A DNA stretch of 64,000 bases from Micropterus salmoides. Its lineage: Eukaryota; Chordata; Actinopteri; Centrarchiformes; Centrarchidae. The stretch spans positions 13,912,899-13,976,898 of the forward strand of contig NW_024040485.1 in assembly GCF_014851395.1 (NCBI RefSeq). The letters run 5' to 3'. The position numbers and the translations under genes are program-made. This document shows positions 1-12,182 of the stretch, piece by piece. The stretch's first letter is position 1, and each line of letters begins with the position of its first letter. The notes beneath the pieces are model-generated. The model made no database searches and was not told the DNA's origin. It saw nothing but the letters and a program-made list of their open reading frames with translations.

Positions 1-3000
1 CAGTGGTAACTTCAAGAAAAAGTTCAAAAAAAGCACAAACCTTATGCCAAAAGCTGTAGCTGCTAGCAAAAATACAAAGGCAGCCAAATCTAAAATGATT
101 TCAGAGTTGCCTTCAAAGATAATGTTTAAAAATAAATTCATACCAGTGACCTCTCGTGCAGAAAATATATAATATTACGGAGAGAAATGACATTTAGACA
201 ATGTCAAAACTACAGAAGTTCAGACAGAGCAACATAAAGAATGTGCAGCTTCAGTCTTTGGTTTCTGTGGTGCGCAGTTTTCTGAGGCAGTGAGTTGCTC
301 TCTTTGTTTAAGTGCAAGTAAATTCATTCAAAGGCTCTTCACTACGCTCACAGTAAACTGAGCACTGATGCACTGTGAGTACCACATTTGCTGTTCTCTG
401 TCACCTATGGGTAAAAATCAAGCAATCTTTCTTTAACTATAGCAAATGGGGAAGTGGTCAAAGTACATTTCTGTAATTAATAGGTACACTGAGCAAAGTG
501 CAAGGCTCTACTCAATCAATACACTGTAGAGTTTTTCCAGATGCTTTAAGGTGGTGTACTGGTTAATGCACTGCCTTAAGAAATCAGCAATTCTGTACAT
601 CATTGCTTCCCTGTGTCCTGAAAACGCTTTCTTTTACTCTACAGTGAGAAGAAGTTGAGGCTGCATTCACACGTGTCAAGATTACTGATATCTTCAGAGA
701 CTAAGTGCTCTTTCTCATCAGCCACTTTGTATCCTGACTGTGTGGAGAATGTCAGAGTTAATTTGCTGGATCTGAAGGAGGACATGTTATGGGTGGCCAA
801 AATAATGTCAATTTCCTAATGCTGAAAGGTCATTTAAATACTATGTGGAGGAAAAAGGTTTCAACCTAACCCTCTGCTCCTCAAATTCTAATTACCTCCC
901 CTCTTGTTTAGTCGATCCGAGGGCATCTCAGCAACCACCCAGCCACCCAAATGTTGGGTATACAAGGAGGTTAAAAAGTTCTTGGCTAATTTTCTGTTGT
1001 TTTTTTGTGACACAAAAATTGCTTGCCCTCCTCCACAGGAAGGTCAGAGGTCGAGAACAGGACAGTGTCCCTGCAGCTGGGATGGATTAAAGTGTCCTAC
1101 ACTGTGTCCAGCTGTCTCCTAACTCGAGAGTCTTTCATAATTTCTCTCAGCACATATAGAGGGGGCCTTTCATGTATTTCCAAAATCAAAACACAAGGAA
1201 GGAGCCAAGTCTGAAAGTGCTGAGCTTACATATTAATGTAACGACACATTTCACATCAATAAGCCTTACTGAGATAATGATGAACGAAGACGCATATGAA
1301 CTCATTAAAATGCAGGGACGGCGCAGGGTGCTGGGATTCACTTCAAAATGTTTTAAACCCTAGACCCCAAACTTCTCAGTGTTAAGCTTCAAGGTTCACT
1401 CAAGTATTACTGCGTCAACCACCCAAATGTGATAAATGCTAAACAAAGAATAACTGTGAGCATTAAAGTTCATTCTTAACCTTGGACCTATTTTGACAAA
1501 AGGTCTTGACTTAATATCCACTTACTAGGCTTTTCTGGAACCTTTAACCACTTTCAGTTTCATCAAATAGAGTCTATAAAAGGTCATAGAACAGTAAGAA
1601 ATTTCGATTATAGTTGCCCAAAGGATCCAAATTAAAAGATATTTAATTTACTATAATAGAAGGCTCAGAATACCACCAAATATTCATATTTAAGAGGCTG
1701 GAAACAGTGAATATTGTGGCTTTGTTTGCTTACAAACAGACTACAAGGATCAACTGACTGAAACTAATGAATTAATTGACTCACTGTTTTAGTTCTTACT
1801 TAACGCTGCAGAAAAACTAACACTGAGCTTAGATTAAGACTTTTTATCAAAGGAAGCAATGTTTTTGATATAGCTGTAAACTCAAATTACGTCCACAAAC
1901 AAAAACCCCTCCTCACAAACACCATTACATACACAATAACTAAGAAAACACCTCTTTCTACCAGTAATCCAGCTTTCAGTGTTTCATAAAAGTCCTATCA
2001 TGAGCCTGTAACTTTCATGACAAATTTGGATATACATCTTTTCATTTGCTACTTGTGCAAAAGAAAAAAGCAACATCCATTCAAATTCACAGATCAGTCT
2101 TTGTCAACTGAGCCAACAACCTTAACACATACCCGCAAAGTATCTGCTGCTGTCCATCAACTAGTCCACATTCACTAAAATAACAGTTTTCAGTAATCAT
2201 AATCTATGACTTCAGTGAATGTAGACCGCAGCTGGATTCTCTTAAGGCAAGCAGGAAATGAGCAACAAACAATGAAGAAATTCAATATTTCAGTATTGAC
2301 CCAAACACATGAGAATCCCTGATGAATTGACTTTCATAACAGCATTTGGGAAGATGCTGAAGATGCTATAGCTGTTGTTTGCACAGCAATGGTGTATAGT
2401 CTGTGGATTTGCTTCACAAGGAGTATGGTCTATAACTTTTCATGTCAGAATACCTCCCCAGTTTGATTAATGCCTAATTCCATGCTGACAGTTATTCATC
2501 AGGAACAAGCAGAGGGCTTCATACAGCTGCCAAAGTAATCACACAGTATAAAAGGCAGAAAAGCTCTGGGTATTTTCAAGGACTTTTCAAAAATTAATTT
2601 CTGTCCATCTAATATGGCAATTAGCTGTAAGTACAGTAAAGGGGAATAAAAGGTGACTTTCCCCCATCTGTTTAAGAGAACCGTTTGGAAGAAAATCTTA
2701 TCTAGAATGACGTTCACATGACGTACATGTCCTCGCCGACTTAAAGAGACCTTGAATCTTCACAGACGCTCTGTCTGTTTCAGAAGTATATAAAACTGAT
2801 TTTACAGGTTTGTCTTGGTCAGGGAACATTGCTGAAGCACACTGTCCACAGAGGAACCAATATTATATGATTTTGGACAGCTCAGTCCAGATTTGTCAAT
2901 GTCAAACATTATCTGTGCCAGAAATAGAGTCAAGTTGGCTTCTCTAATCTGTGATGTCATTAGGAGACAAACCTTTAAGCCTGAGGAATCACCAGCTATT

Positions 3001-3440
3001 CCACCTTGAAGACGGCATAAGAATAACTCTGGTAATTTCCTAGGAAAGCTCTAATCACTGATAATGGAACTTAACAGAAATATCCACCTTTGAATTTAAC
3101 TAATGGTTACCATTACCAGTACCTTGGGTAATCTTTGACTTGTGATAACACTTTTCACCTGGGCTATCCAGATAATAAAGTTTCTAGTCTAAATTTGCTG
3201 ACATAGTGGAATTTCAATTATATAGTCTTGGTTGGAGATTTTATTACCAAATCAATGCCGTTTCCATTTAATATTAGTAGCTCTGAACCAAAGCAGATGT
3301 CCGCAGGAAATTACAATTTCAGCGACCAGCGTCATAGTACAGCCACAGTATCTCCTACCCACATAACAGAAGAATATCAGGAAATCCCACTTGATGAAAT
3401 CACAGATAAGAGCCTGTGTGTTGATAGAAATTATATATAT

Positions 3441-3446
<6 letters not shown>
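1..3446. other. Non-coding tract, nothing recognised
   Basis: AT-rich single-copy-looking sequence. Open frames are short (under about 90 codons), overlap on both strands and show no family motif. A weak tRNA-like A-box string occurs near 550 but has no B box. I see no gene, repeat array or RNA gene that I can support. Confidence 0.5.

Positions 3447-3486
<40 letters not shown>
3447..3486. repeat. (AC)20 microsatellite
   Basis: An uninterrupted run of AC dinucleotides about 40 bases long, preceded by a short TA-rich run. Such arrays are common in fish DNA. Apparent frames reading through it (repeated Thr-His or Cys-Val) are artefacts. Confidence 0.97.
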
Positions 3487-3488
<2 letters not shown>

Positions 3489-4425
3489 CAGTAATCTTGG
3501 CTAAGTTATCCAAGGCCAGGGTCAAGGTCAGGGCTCATTTGACAGTAACGACCAGCTCTCCCAGTATATGATTATAAGTATCAAGATGGCATCATACTGC
3601 AAAATGGCCCACTCCAGAATAACCCGCTGCTTACAATAGTGTTACTTTCAATAATCACAAACCTTATACATGTGATGTTAGGAAGAATTCCCAGAATTCA
3701 GCTGACATTATGCCTGTAAACTGAAATCAAAACTTTATTTCTGACTGAGAATACAAACACATTGAGGTGCAGACCGGTATAAGCTACACTGCTCATACTT
3801 GATGGGTTAAGATGAGATATTGTATTTGGTAAAGTGTATTTTGAAAAGCTGGTCGTAAGTGTAGGTTTCATTCTTAGGTCATGTAGCTAATCTATTCTTC
3901 ATCTGCTCATGAAGAACTTCACATGCTGTGGGAAGCTGCAGAAAAGGCCTTTATTCAAAAGCAAGGAGTAATTTTGCACACAGCTCTTCTATTCTCCGTT
4001 TGTAAAGCTCTTCCTGTTTATAAAAATGTGGCAACTCCATGAAGTATTTGTTGTGATCTTGACTGATGGAATCCATTACATTGTTTTCATCACTAATCAT
4101 CAAGCTAAGTAGTCTGATCCCTTTAGTCAATATGAGATGTTTTAGAGAAATGCTGATTTTATTAAATAGACTATTTAGGCAGTTCTACAGTATAATGTCT
4201 TCCCAGCTTGCCCTGACTTTGCACTGCTGTACAAAGTCAGCTAACTGGATTAGCAATGACAGTCTAAAGGAGGTACTGGACAGTTCTTGTCAATATAGAA
4301 TTACTCCCTCTCTCCTCATTTAAGCTTGGGTGTAAAGTTTGCATTGAGAGCACAAGCTTGCTTCTGATTAACTCCCACAGCCATTAATTACAGTGGCTAT
4401 AAATTGCTTTGGACCAATTAATATA
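3487..4425. other. Non-coding tract, nothing recognised
   Basis: AT-rich sequence with only short overlapping frames. No repeat family, RNA gene or coding motif was recognised. Confidence 0.45.
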
Positions 4426-4734
4426 CTACTTGAGGGAGCTTGATTGTTTTGATAGCTGTCTGGAAAATGAAGCAGAGGAAGAAGGCAGAATAACTGCGAG
4501 GGGTGTGACAGCCCTATACTGCTGCCTGGTCCTGTCACATGTCTTCTCCCTCAGGGAGATTGACAGGAAGTCCATCAGAGGGATGGCTGAAACCTGTGCT
4601 GGCTGGATCCTCAGCTTTATATGCTGGTGGAGGAAGTCATTCAGTCTCTGCCTCTCCTTCAGTTGAATAAAGACAAGACGGAGACAACGGAGACAATTTT
4701 TTTTGTCTCCGTTTGGCTTAAAGTTAATGCTCAC
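4426..4734 (-). other. Exon-like block, unrecognised 102-codon frame
   Basis: A minus-strand frame open for 102 codons lies in a patch (about 4440-4660) with visibly higher GC than its surroundings. On the minus strand a pyrimidine-rich stretch ends in a possible splice acceptor (AG at about 4657-4658). Downstream of it the frame reads Lys-Glu-Arg-Gln-Arg-Leu, then a Leu/Ile-rich amphipathic stretch, then Ser-Ile-Ser-Leu-Arg-Glu. Possible donor GT sites exist, but none is clearly best. I do not recognise the protein. It could be one exon of a host gene, an exon fossil, or chance: an opposite-strand frame (4409-4666) is also open, which weakens the coding case. Confidence 0.2.
4686..4713. repeat. 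Short perfect hairpin, 11-bp stem
   Basis: The arm aacggagacaa (4686-4696) and its exact reverse complement (4703-4713) are separated by six T residues. A second partial copy of the arm precedes it. It coincides with the pyrimidine tract of the exon-like block. The function is unknown and it may be chance. Confidence 0.7.
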
Positions 4735-5425
4735 CTTGATTCCAGGCTATGAAGACTAAAAGCCATGTTAGATGGTGTTTTAATGCATCTCAGCTTCAAA
4801 GCCACACTGATATTTCATGTCTATACAAGATTTGAAGAACATTTTTGATTCCCCCCGGCAGTCCATTAATGGACTCTTGGTCTGGTCTTTCTTAAAATGA
4901 AGTAAAGTCACCATTGACTTCTTCAATATTTACCAAGACCATAATCTTTCTCCAACCTTAACCAAGTGCTTTGAATTGCCTAAACATAACCTCAAAAGTT
5001 TCTGATATCTCTGATTATAAACCCAGTAGGCCTTATAGGTCAGCTAATAAAGCCAACACTCACATTTAGCTGCTACTTTATGCTTCACAGAATCTTTCCA
5101 CTTTCAAATCTAAATGAGAAACTCTTGTTTTTGTGCCTTTATTTTTATTTCCTGTAATGAATGTAATAAATAAATGTTCTGTAATAAAGTGCACTAAAAT
5201 TCTAGTATAACTTTTATTCTTTTTCATGATGATGTCTATTTTCATTATATCTTTTAGCTATTCCAAAAGTTTGATAACAAAGGGTGATCGTGCCTTTTCT
5301 GTTTTCCCATTGTCATTTGATCATCCCCAACCACTGAGACTTTCAAGTCTCAGAATTAATTATCACTGCTATGTTTCTTTTCTTTTTTTGAGCTGATTGT
5401 TTTTTTTTCTTGTTCATTGAATTAC
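4735..5425. other. Non-coding tract, possibly part of a LINE 3' region
   Basis: AT-rich sequence with no supported frame. Because it runs into a LINE-like 3' tail just downstream, part of it may be decayed LINE untranslated region, but I see no coding motif to prove it. Confidence 0.3.
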
Positions 5426-5496
5426 TTTGTACAGCACTTTGTTCAACGGTGGTTGTTCTTAAATGTGCTTTATAAATAAATTGACTTGACTTGACT
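5426..5496 (+). mobile_element. LINE-type 3' end fragment
   Basis: It contains the phrase 'acagcactttgttcaac', followed by 'aaatgtgctttataaataaa' and a short reiterated ttgacttgact tail. This ending is widespread at the 3' ends of fish non-LTR retroelements (family recollection, not searched). No coding part is attached, so it would be a 5'-truncated copy. Confidence 0.55.
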
Positions 5497-7631
5497 ATAT
5501 CCCCATACATTTTATTTATGTTTTCATTGTCTATTCTCTTTTGTCAAATGTTCTTTACTTCTATGTCTTGAAAAGTGCTACACCAACAAATCTGACTTGC
5601 TGACTAACCCATGCACCGCACACTCCCGGTGTTTCTTAGTTACATATTGGTGATTATGTTTCCGTTTGGTTTAATAAACCTTTGAAAACCCATGTGTGGT
5701 CTCCTCCTCTGAGCTGTGCTGTGACAGGGACGAGTTGCATGAGCAACCAATTACCTTCTTTCTGTACATCTGACAGGCAACTTTAAGCTGAGACAAAATA
5801 AATGGGCACATGAGTGGGCTCCAGAATCAATGCCATTAATTCTGTATTTTTACTGATTGCAAGAATCTTTCCCTATTACATCTGATCGTTTGGTGTGGCA
5901 GAGAACTGTCATCGGGGCTGCAGGCTTGAGTTAACTAATCAGGCTATCTTCGGCCTGTACTGGCTGTGTATGAAGCATGAAGAATTCATTTAAACTGGGC
6001 AAGTAAACATTCACTCAGCTACAACCTGTGACATTAATACATGGGAACTGTGTCTATTCCCCTGGGATTAATTAAATCAGTCTTTGTGATGGTTAACCAA
6101 GGAGGACAGAAGCAAGAACACTAAGCCTTACACATATGAAACATTTCATTCACTACAGCAATCAATAGTTTATGAAACATGCTTTGGAGGCATTACAAAT
6201 TACATACCAAATAGACAATTGGTCATTGTTTTGGAGAAATAAACAAAAGCGCCTGACCTCTCCTGCTGTACTGTTGCTAGGTTATTACCTCCACTGTTTC
6301 ACAGCTTTTTCTGGCTTTCAACTCTCTGGGCAATGTGTACAGAAGCTGTCTATAAAGCTATGTAAACTGCAAACTGTGAAGGACAACTTTTCATTTCAGC
6401 GGTGCAAAGGTGCTGCCTCCCAGTCTTTAGGAAAAAACATTTTGGCAGTTGTTAGAGGGCCATATGATTTTCTTTTTTTGAAAGGTGAGGCTACATACAA
6501 TACCAGGGCCAATTGTGTTGGTTGTGTGTCTATTTTCAGAGCAGATGTTGTTGGGGTTTTTTTTTTTGTCTTTTTGTTTTGGGCCCTTTAGCAGACAGTG
6601 AAGTCAGAAGCTTCCATTATCCTTCTCAGCTGCCTCCTTAACAAGCTCTCCTGTGAGCCTCAAAGCTATCTGTTACGCATCTCCACTCTTCATCCACCAA
6701 GCGCTCGCTACCGACAGTCCCCACAAACTAGCTTTAGCCGGCGGGCAGTACAATCTTCAGGACCTTATCCTTTCTTCAACAGAGAGAGAGACTTTTAAAA
6801 TTCAAACAGCTGCATAGCCTGTGTATGTTGAGCTACGATGCTAAATGTTTGTTGATATATCTAAAGACACACATTAAAAGGGTTTGTGCTCCCAAGGTTC
6901 TACATTCACATTTCTCCCAGTCAATTAAGTGATCTATGTGGATATGACAGCAAAACTAAATGTGAGTCACTGCACTGACACTGTGAAAATGTATTTCAAA
7001 GAATATTTCTGTGCCCTGATTGAATTAATAGAGGCTGGCAGCAGGTGGCAATGTTTATTTAGCCAGGGATACAGTCTTGTGGAAAGGTGCTTTTGTGTCT
7101 GAAACAGTGATGTATTTTATCTTTATAATCTGCTTATGTCATGTCCACTTTGGTAAGCACTTTGTGCTTATTGCTTGAAAAAAGAATATTAGAAACCCAA
7201 TTCAACATAATGAAATTTAGTACATCACCACTAACTACCACCTCAAAAATAAACATATAGTTGAATTAACACCCCTTAACAAAGCCTGTCCATTATAATC
7301 TTTATAAAGGTTGAATATATGGCAGCGCTGTTAGACTGCATACTTAATAAAGTGATCCAGGAGTGCACTTTTTTATTTGAATTTAAAAACAGCATTTCAG
7401 TGCAACTTAGCATGGATAATAACTTTTACTTTTTGTTACACAATTGACTAAGCCCTCCATACATCATGGATGCAGCTGGTAGATCACCTTACTGTGCTGA
7501 AAACAGCATAACACACACCTGAAACACATATTATTACATACTAACAGATTATCAGTCAATTTAGACCTGGGAAACAAGAGACTAATGGAGCGATGAATAT
7601 TGTGCTGGTAAATCCTAATAATACTGTGTGA
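5497..7631. other. Non-coding tract
   Basis: Unassigned AT-rich DNA. A 139-codon plus-strand frame (6172-6591) ends in a poly-T-encoded Phe/Val run and shows no domain; I treat it as chance. No RNA gene or repeat family was recognised. Confidence 0.45.
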
Positions 7632-7639
7632 ACACACAC

Positions 7640-7689
<50 letters not shown>
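7632..7689. repeat. (CA)n microsatellite, about 29 units
   Basis: A run of CA dinucleotides with a single CG interruption near its start (about 7643). The open frame through it on the minus strand (poly Cys-Val) is an artefact. Confidence 0.97.
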
Positions 7690-7691
<2 letters not shown>

Positions 7692-9994
7692 TATTCCATC
7701 ATAGAGCAACTACTGAGCCACAAATCATTCTGTTAGCGTAGACAAACAAGCTATTTATCTATCCTAGTCCAGATCTGCTCCTGTCAGCAGAAGCAAGCCT
7801 CCAGATTAGGTCTCAGCGGAGGCTTGTGAAGTCTGTGTTCAGTGAAATTTGATTTTTTCATTCGCATGGATGTCACATTCAGTCGCTTTCATTTCAAAAT
7901 GAATGAAGCCACAATTCAAACAAAATATATTCATATGATTGCACAGCTGAACATTAATAAATGATGGCCATCATTCATCTTGTTCTGAGGTGTCTAAAAA
8001 CGCTGATTTATCTAATGTGAAGCAAACCTTATCCCCGTGTAAAAATACTATTTAAGCCTAAGGGCAAAAAAACACGATAAGTGTCTATAAGTAGTTAGAC
8101 TAGTGGTTGCAGAAGGGCACTCGTACATTTCTGACACCTGAGAATTTCAGTTTAATTTAAATTCACTCGTGTGAGAGATTACAGTGACTCTATGTGCCTA
8201 TGCGAGTCGCTGGTACATGGCAGTGGAAGAGGACTTGGCTTTCCACCTTTTACTCTTAAGCTTCCATGACCAATAGCATACAGGAAGGCAAACAAGCCTG
8301 TCCACCCATGATGAATGCTTTTAGGGCAAATCTGTGGGTGACAGAAAAGCCAGTGCCATGTGCTGCCATTTGTCCTTACAAACACAGTCTATAATTTAAG
8401 GACATCATTTTTCTCTGACACTGTGATCACATGTAGTGAGCTGGGAAGGAGGTATTTTAGCTACATCGCTTCAAATCTACATCGATTTGCTGGTGTAATC
8501 AAGGCAGTTAAAAGACAATTATGCACATAATCATTGGTATCTATACAACACACATATTTCTTTGTACACAAAACAGATGCACAGGCAGTCAGAACTTGTC
8601 CAAAGACATATTAGTGATCAAGTGGTCTTTAGATCTCATTTGCGGTTTGTGTGCAGCCATGTATCATCAGGGTGAGAAGAGCATCATATGATTAGGTCTG
8701 TTTCAATACCGACTGGTCCAATGATGAGCACGTTTTGATGCATGGGAGGGGGTGACTTTGGTTTCAGGGCTGCAGCTTTTTAATTTGTGAAGGATCATTA
8801 GCTGGAGAAGGCTCCTGCTTGTAGCCCTGGGGGGGTGGGGAATCAAATAGATGCAGCACAAAGAGGTACCTCTTCATCCATCTAGTCGCTGTTGTAGGGA
8901 TCACAGCTGGTGAGAAGAGGATATTATTCATGCATTACAATGCAATGAGAAAAATCACTGTAGACTGTAAGCTGCATGCGACGGGTCTTGGCATGATAAC
9001 TACCTTTCTGTGTGAATTACGTAGCTTTTGAAATACACAGGAATACCAAGTGAGCTTGAGTCAAGCACTATATATCCTGGACTCATCCAATCCCCCTCCT
9101 ACACAAACAGCAATGTGTGTGGGCATGGAGTGTCAGGCTGGGGTCTCACTTACTGCCGCAGTCACTAAGTAAAATAAATTCATATATGCAAACAGTGTAC
9201 ACACTTGATACAGATTTGCCCATAGGGTAAAATTAGATGTTTGCAACTTGTCCACTTTCCACCACTAACACGACTACAGATTTTGGCTTCATCATCAGGT
9301 TTAATTCCTACTGAAATATAGTTTCACAATGACAATTCACTTGATATATAGCACCTACTCCCAAAGTTCACACATGATAACATGGGGGCTAAGGATAATT
9401 TTGAGTATGTTTTCTTTGATTTTGTGATCCACTTGGCCTGCCTTACTTTGCATACAGTTCTCACACCCCAAGGTGCTTTCTGTGGCTAAGTATATGTTAA
9501 ATAAACATTTTCCTTCTGCCTCCTGCGTTTGGAAGAAGAATCGCTCTGCAACAGTGGTTGTGTTTCTTATCCTCAATCCCACTCATATAGTGCCTTTTCA
9601 TTTCCCCCCCAAATCAATTGAAAGGAAACAATACAATCAAGGGCCCGAGGCAAACCACTCATTGTATTGAACACATGTCTACATTGTGATCCAGGAGATT
9701 CAGTATAATTATAGCATACCTAACATTTTCCTGTTTTCTTTTTTTCTGAAAAGGAATAAATGAAAAGTGTTAAACTCTTTCAAGTTTTTACGGTAATTTA
9801 AAAATGTAAATCAATCTCAGCAAAATTGAAACATACCTGATGTTCATTACTTAGAATTAAAATATAACAAAATATTACACAATTTACATTAATTTTCTCC
9901 ATTTTATTTACTTATGCAGGAACGCAATGGCCGAAATATTACGTATCGCAGAGAAAGAAAGGTTAAGGAATAGCCTTTGTGCGCATGACTGAAC
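7690..9994. other. Non-coding tract, nothing recognised
   Basis: AT-rich DNA with only short overlapping frames and no motif. A G-run near 8826-8838 and a C-run at 9604-9610 are simple homopolymer features. No gene or repeat family is supported. Confidence 0.45.
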
Positions 9995-10150
9995 TCATTT
10001 ATTGTCTACCTCCCGTCCAAACGGGAGCGATGAGGCAGTTGGCTAATTAGCATGAGATATTTCTTGTCATTAATTGCAGGAAGGTATGCGCCCGTGTCAT
10101 GTAGTTTTGCCATCCTGCCATCACTGCAAAGGCTTGGTTATAAAACTGGT
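9995..10150. promoter_or_regulatory. Candidate conserved non-coding / enhancer-like patch
   Basis: This stretch has a dense set of homeodomain-type cores (ggctaattagcatgag, then cattaattgcagg) within 50 bases, plus a perfect 7-bp hairpin (ctcccgt / acggga, loop ccaa at 10017-10020). The base texture is less repetitive than that of the flanks. Clusters of TAATTA/ATTAGC cores are typical of developmental enhancers in vertebrate gene deserts, but AT-rich DNA makes such cores by chance. Function is inference only. Confidence 0.2.
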
Positions 10151-11236
10151 ATATTAATAGAAACACGTCATTGGGGAAGTTGGTGATTTACAGCAGCAAA
10201 GTGCAGGGACCTTTGGAGAAGATTTAATATGGTTGTTTCGAAAGGATTTTCTCTGAGAAGGGAAAGGGGAAGGTTTTGCTGTGCCAGTCAAATTAGATGT
10301 AAAGTGAAAATATGATGGCAAGGAATCAAGGTGCTTAAGTGAAAGATGTATGCATTGAGTGCTAATCTTTAAAGGCCATATTTATGACCACTTTTTACAG
10401 AACGCAAAGGCTACATATGATGAGAGATAATCAAGCTTTAAAGAGAAGGTGCCTAAACAGTTGTGGCATTGAAACTGTCATTTTAAAATGAGACAGAATT
10501 AACCCCCTGACATTATATTGTTTTCCTCTGCACTGACCAACTGAAGGTTATTAATAAACTCATTGTTGCTGGTGGTACCTTCAACCTCAGAGGGATGAGG
10601 ATCTGTGTAATGATATGTAAAATATGTTTACACTTTCGCCACTGCAACAAACTAAAAAGCCTTGCAGATAAACAATATTAATTTAGTCTGTTCGGGAATC
10701 TTTTGGTCCATGACCTATTCATTCTTGCAACAATTAGATATATTCACGAGGAGGAATGTTCCCCCTTGTCGATAAGACTTCCATCACTAAGTGATTATGC
10801 AAAATTCATGACTCATTAAATTAACAGCACAATTTTCATTGCTCTTTCTTTTACATAAACTGCCAGTTCTCACCTTTCCATCTCCTGAACTTATCAGTTT
10901 TATGCTGTTATCTGTCATTTCTCCAGGCATCCGCATAATGAGCATCCAATCTTGCCATCATTAGCTTAATTATGGTTAACAGTATGATCATGCCCACCTG
11001 GATATGGATGGATTGTATCATGTTGATGGATAACTTGTAACAATCGTGTAATTGCATGACTCCTAACAGTACAAAGTATCACAAGACCAACAGTTATCTT
11101 TTAGTTGTTGATTATATATCTGGCACAACGTATCCACCAGAGCCACATTCCCATTAAAACACCCACGAGAGAGCTGAAATCAACTCAAGCATCTTTATTC
11201 AACACTCCTTTTCCATGTTTATGTCACTGAACACTA
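10151..11236. other. Non-coding tract; second homeodomain-core-rich patch near 10.9 kb
   Basis: No coding motif. Around 10870-10985 there is a texture (gcataatgagcatccaat, then cattagcttaattatgg) like that seen in conserved non-coding elements. This cannot be established without alignment. Otherwise it is unassigned. Confidence 0.25.
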
Positions 11237-11345
11237 GAGCTGGGCGATATGGCCAAAAATGTTATCATGATAAAAAATGTCATATTTGATATCAATAATT
11301 AACATGATAAATGTCAAATCTTTTTTTTCAAATTTTAGCCTTAAT
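11237..11345 (+). repeat. Fish interspersed repeat fragment, 'gctgggcgatatgg' type
   Basis: It begins with agctgggcgatatggcc and continues with alternating atgataa / ttatcatg motifs. I recall this phrase as the end of a very abundant teleost repeat, probably a non-autonomous DNA transposon. The other end was not found here. It is a diverged relative of the sequences at 54375 and 55082. Confidence 0.5.
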
Positions 11346-12048
11346 GCAGGAGCTGTATGCAGCTGACAAGTAGCTAAAGCTAAAAAACTTACACATTAGC
11401 TACATGTATATGGCCAGTCTCATCATTGTTTATTACAAGCAAAAATGGATCTTAGGAACAAGCTGTCACCAAATACCCTGTCCTCAGTCACTAACAATCT
11501 AACTGCATTAGCTACTTCCCTCAATATGTTAACTAAATTAGGTAGCTTGTGCACCTGGTTAGGTGGCAAAACTTTGGCAAGCAACCATAGCAAGCAACTG
11601 AAATTAGTGCCCTGAAAGATATAGTATACATTCGTACACATAGCATTCCTATCGTTATGCTTTATTTCTAAGTGGCAGTAAAAGTTAATAATATGGTCCC
11701 AGCCGTCTCCGTAAGGTTGCACTGCAGAATTTAAAGGCTGCTGTGTGTTTACTTCTGGATGTTGTTTGACAGATTAATTCTTTATAGTTTAGATAGCTAA
11801 ATGTTATAATGAAGATTTTGTTGACATATCCTCCCGCTCCCAGACAGCCACAGCTTCTCCTGTCTCCCCTATTCACTTTTTTGGAGTGCATGTAAAGGGG
11901 GAGGGGAGGGGGCACAGCTGTTAACGGTAACAATACATTTTTAATTAGGGTTACTGGTTGCCTTTAAAGCAATAACTTAGGTGATGTTATATATCCTCTG
12001 TATGTTAACAAATACATCAGACAATGCAAAAGCAATTTATTGATATTT

Positions 12049-12182
12049 GTGTTGTGGTCTTGAAATAAAATCCAGAGTCCTCTATGTTCGAGACCAAGAC
12101 AAGATCGAGTACAAATGCAGTCGAGTCAAGACCGAGACCATCAAAAAGTGGTCTTAAGACTGGTCTTGAGACCAAGAACGCC
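12049..12182. repeat. Degenerate 'gagaccaagac' repeat
   Basis: There are several imperfect copies of a gagaccaagac / agaccgagacc core plus the opposite orientation (ggtcttgagaccaag), giving a low-complexity, partly palindromic tract. Similar tracts recur in fish genomes (recollection). No coding potential. Confidence 0.5.

Noticed and set aside
548..600. tRNA-like start (ggtggtgtactggttaatgc)
   Set aside because: No B box and no pairing arms follow; too weak for a SINE or tRNA call.
3228..3494. Opposing frames of 76-88 codons through a CA array
   Set aside because: Their length comes from the microsatellite (poly Thr-His or Cys-Val); no domain outside it.
6172..6591. 139-codon plus-strand frame
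   Set aside because: No domain, odd Phe-rich end encoded by a T run, no splice or promoter context; treated as chance.
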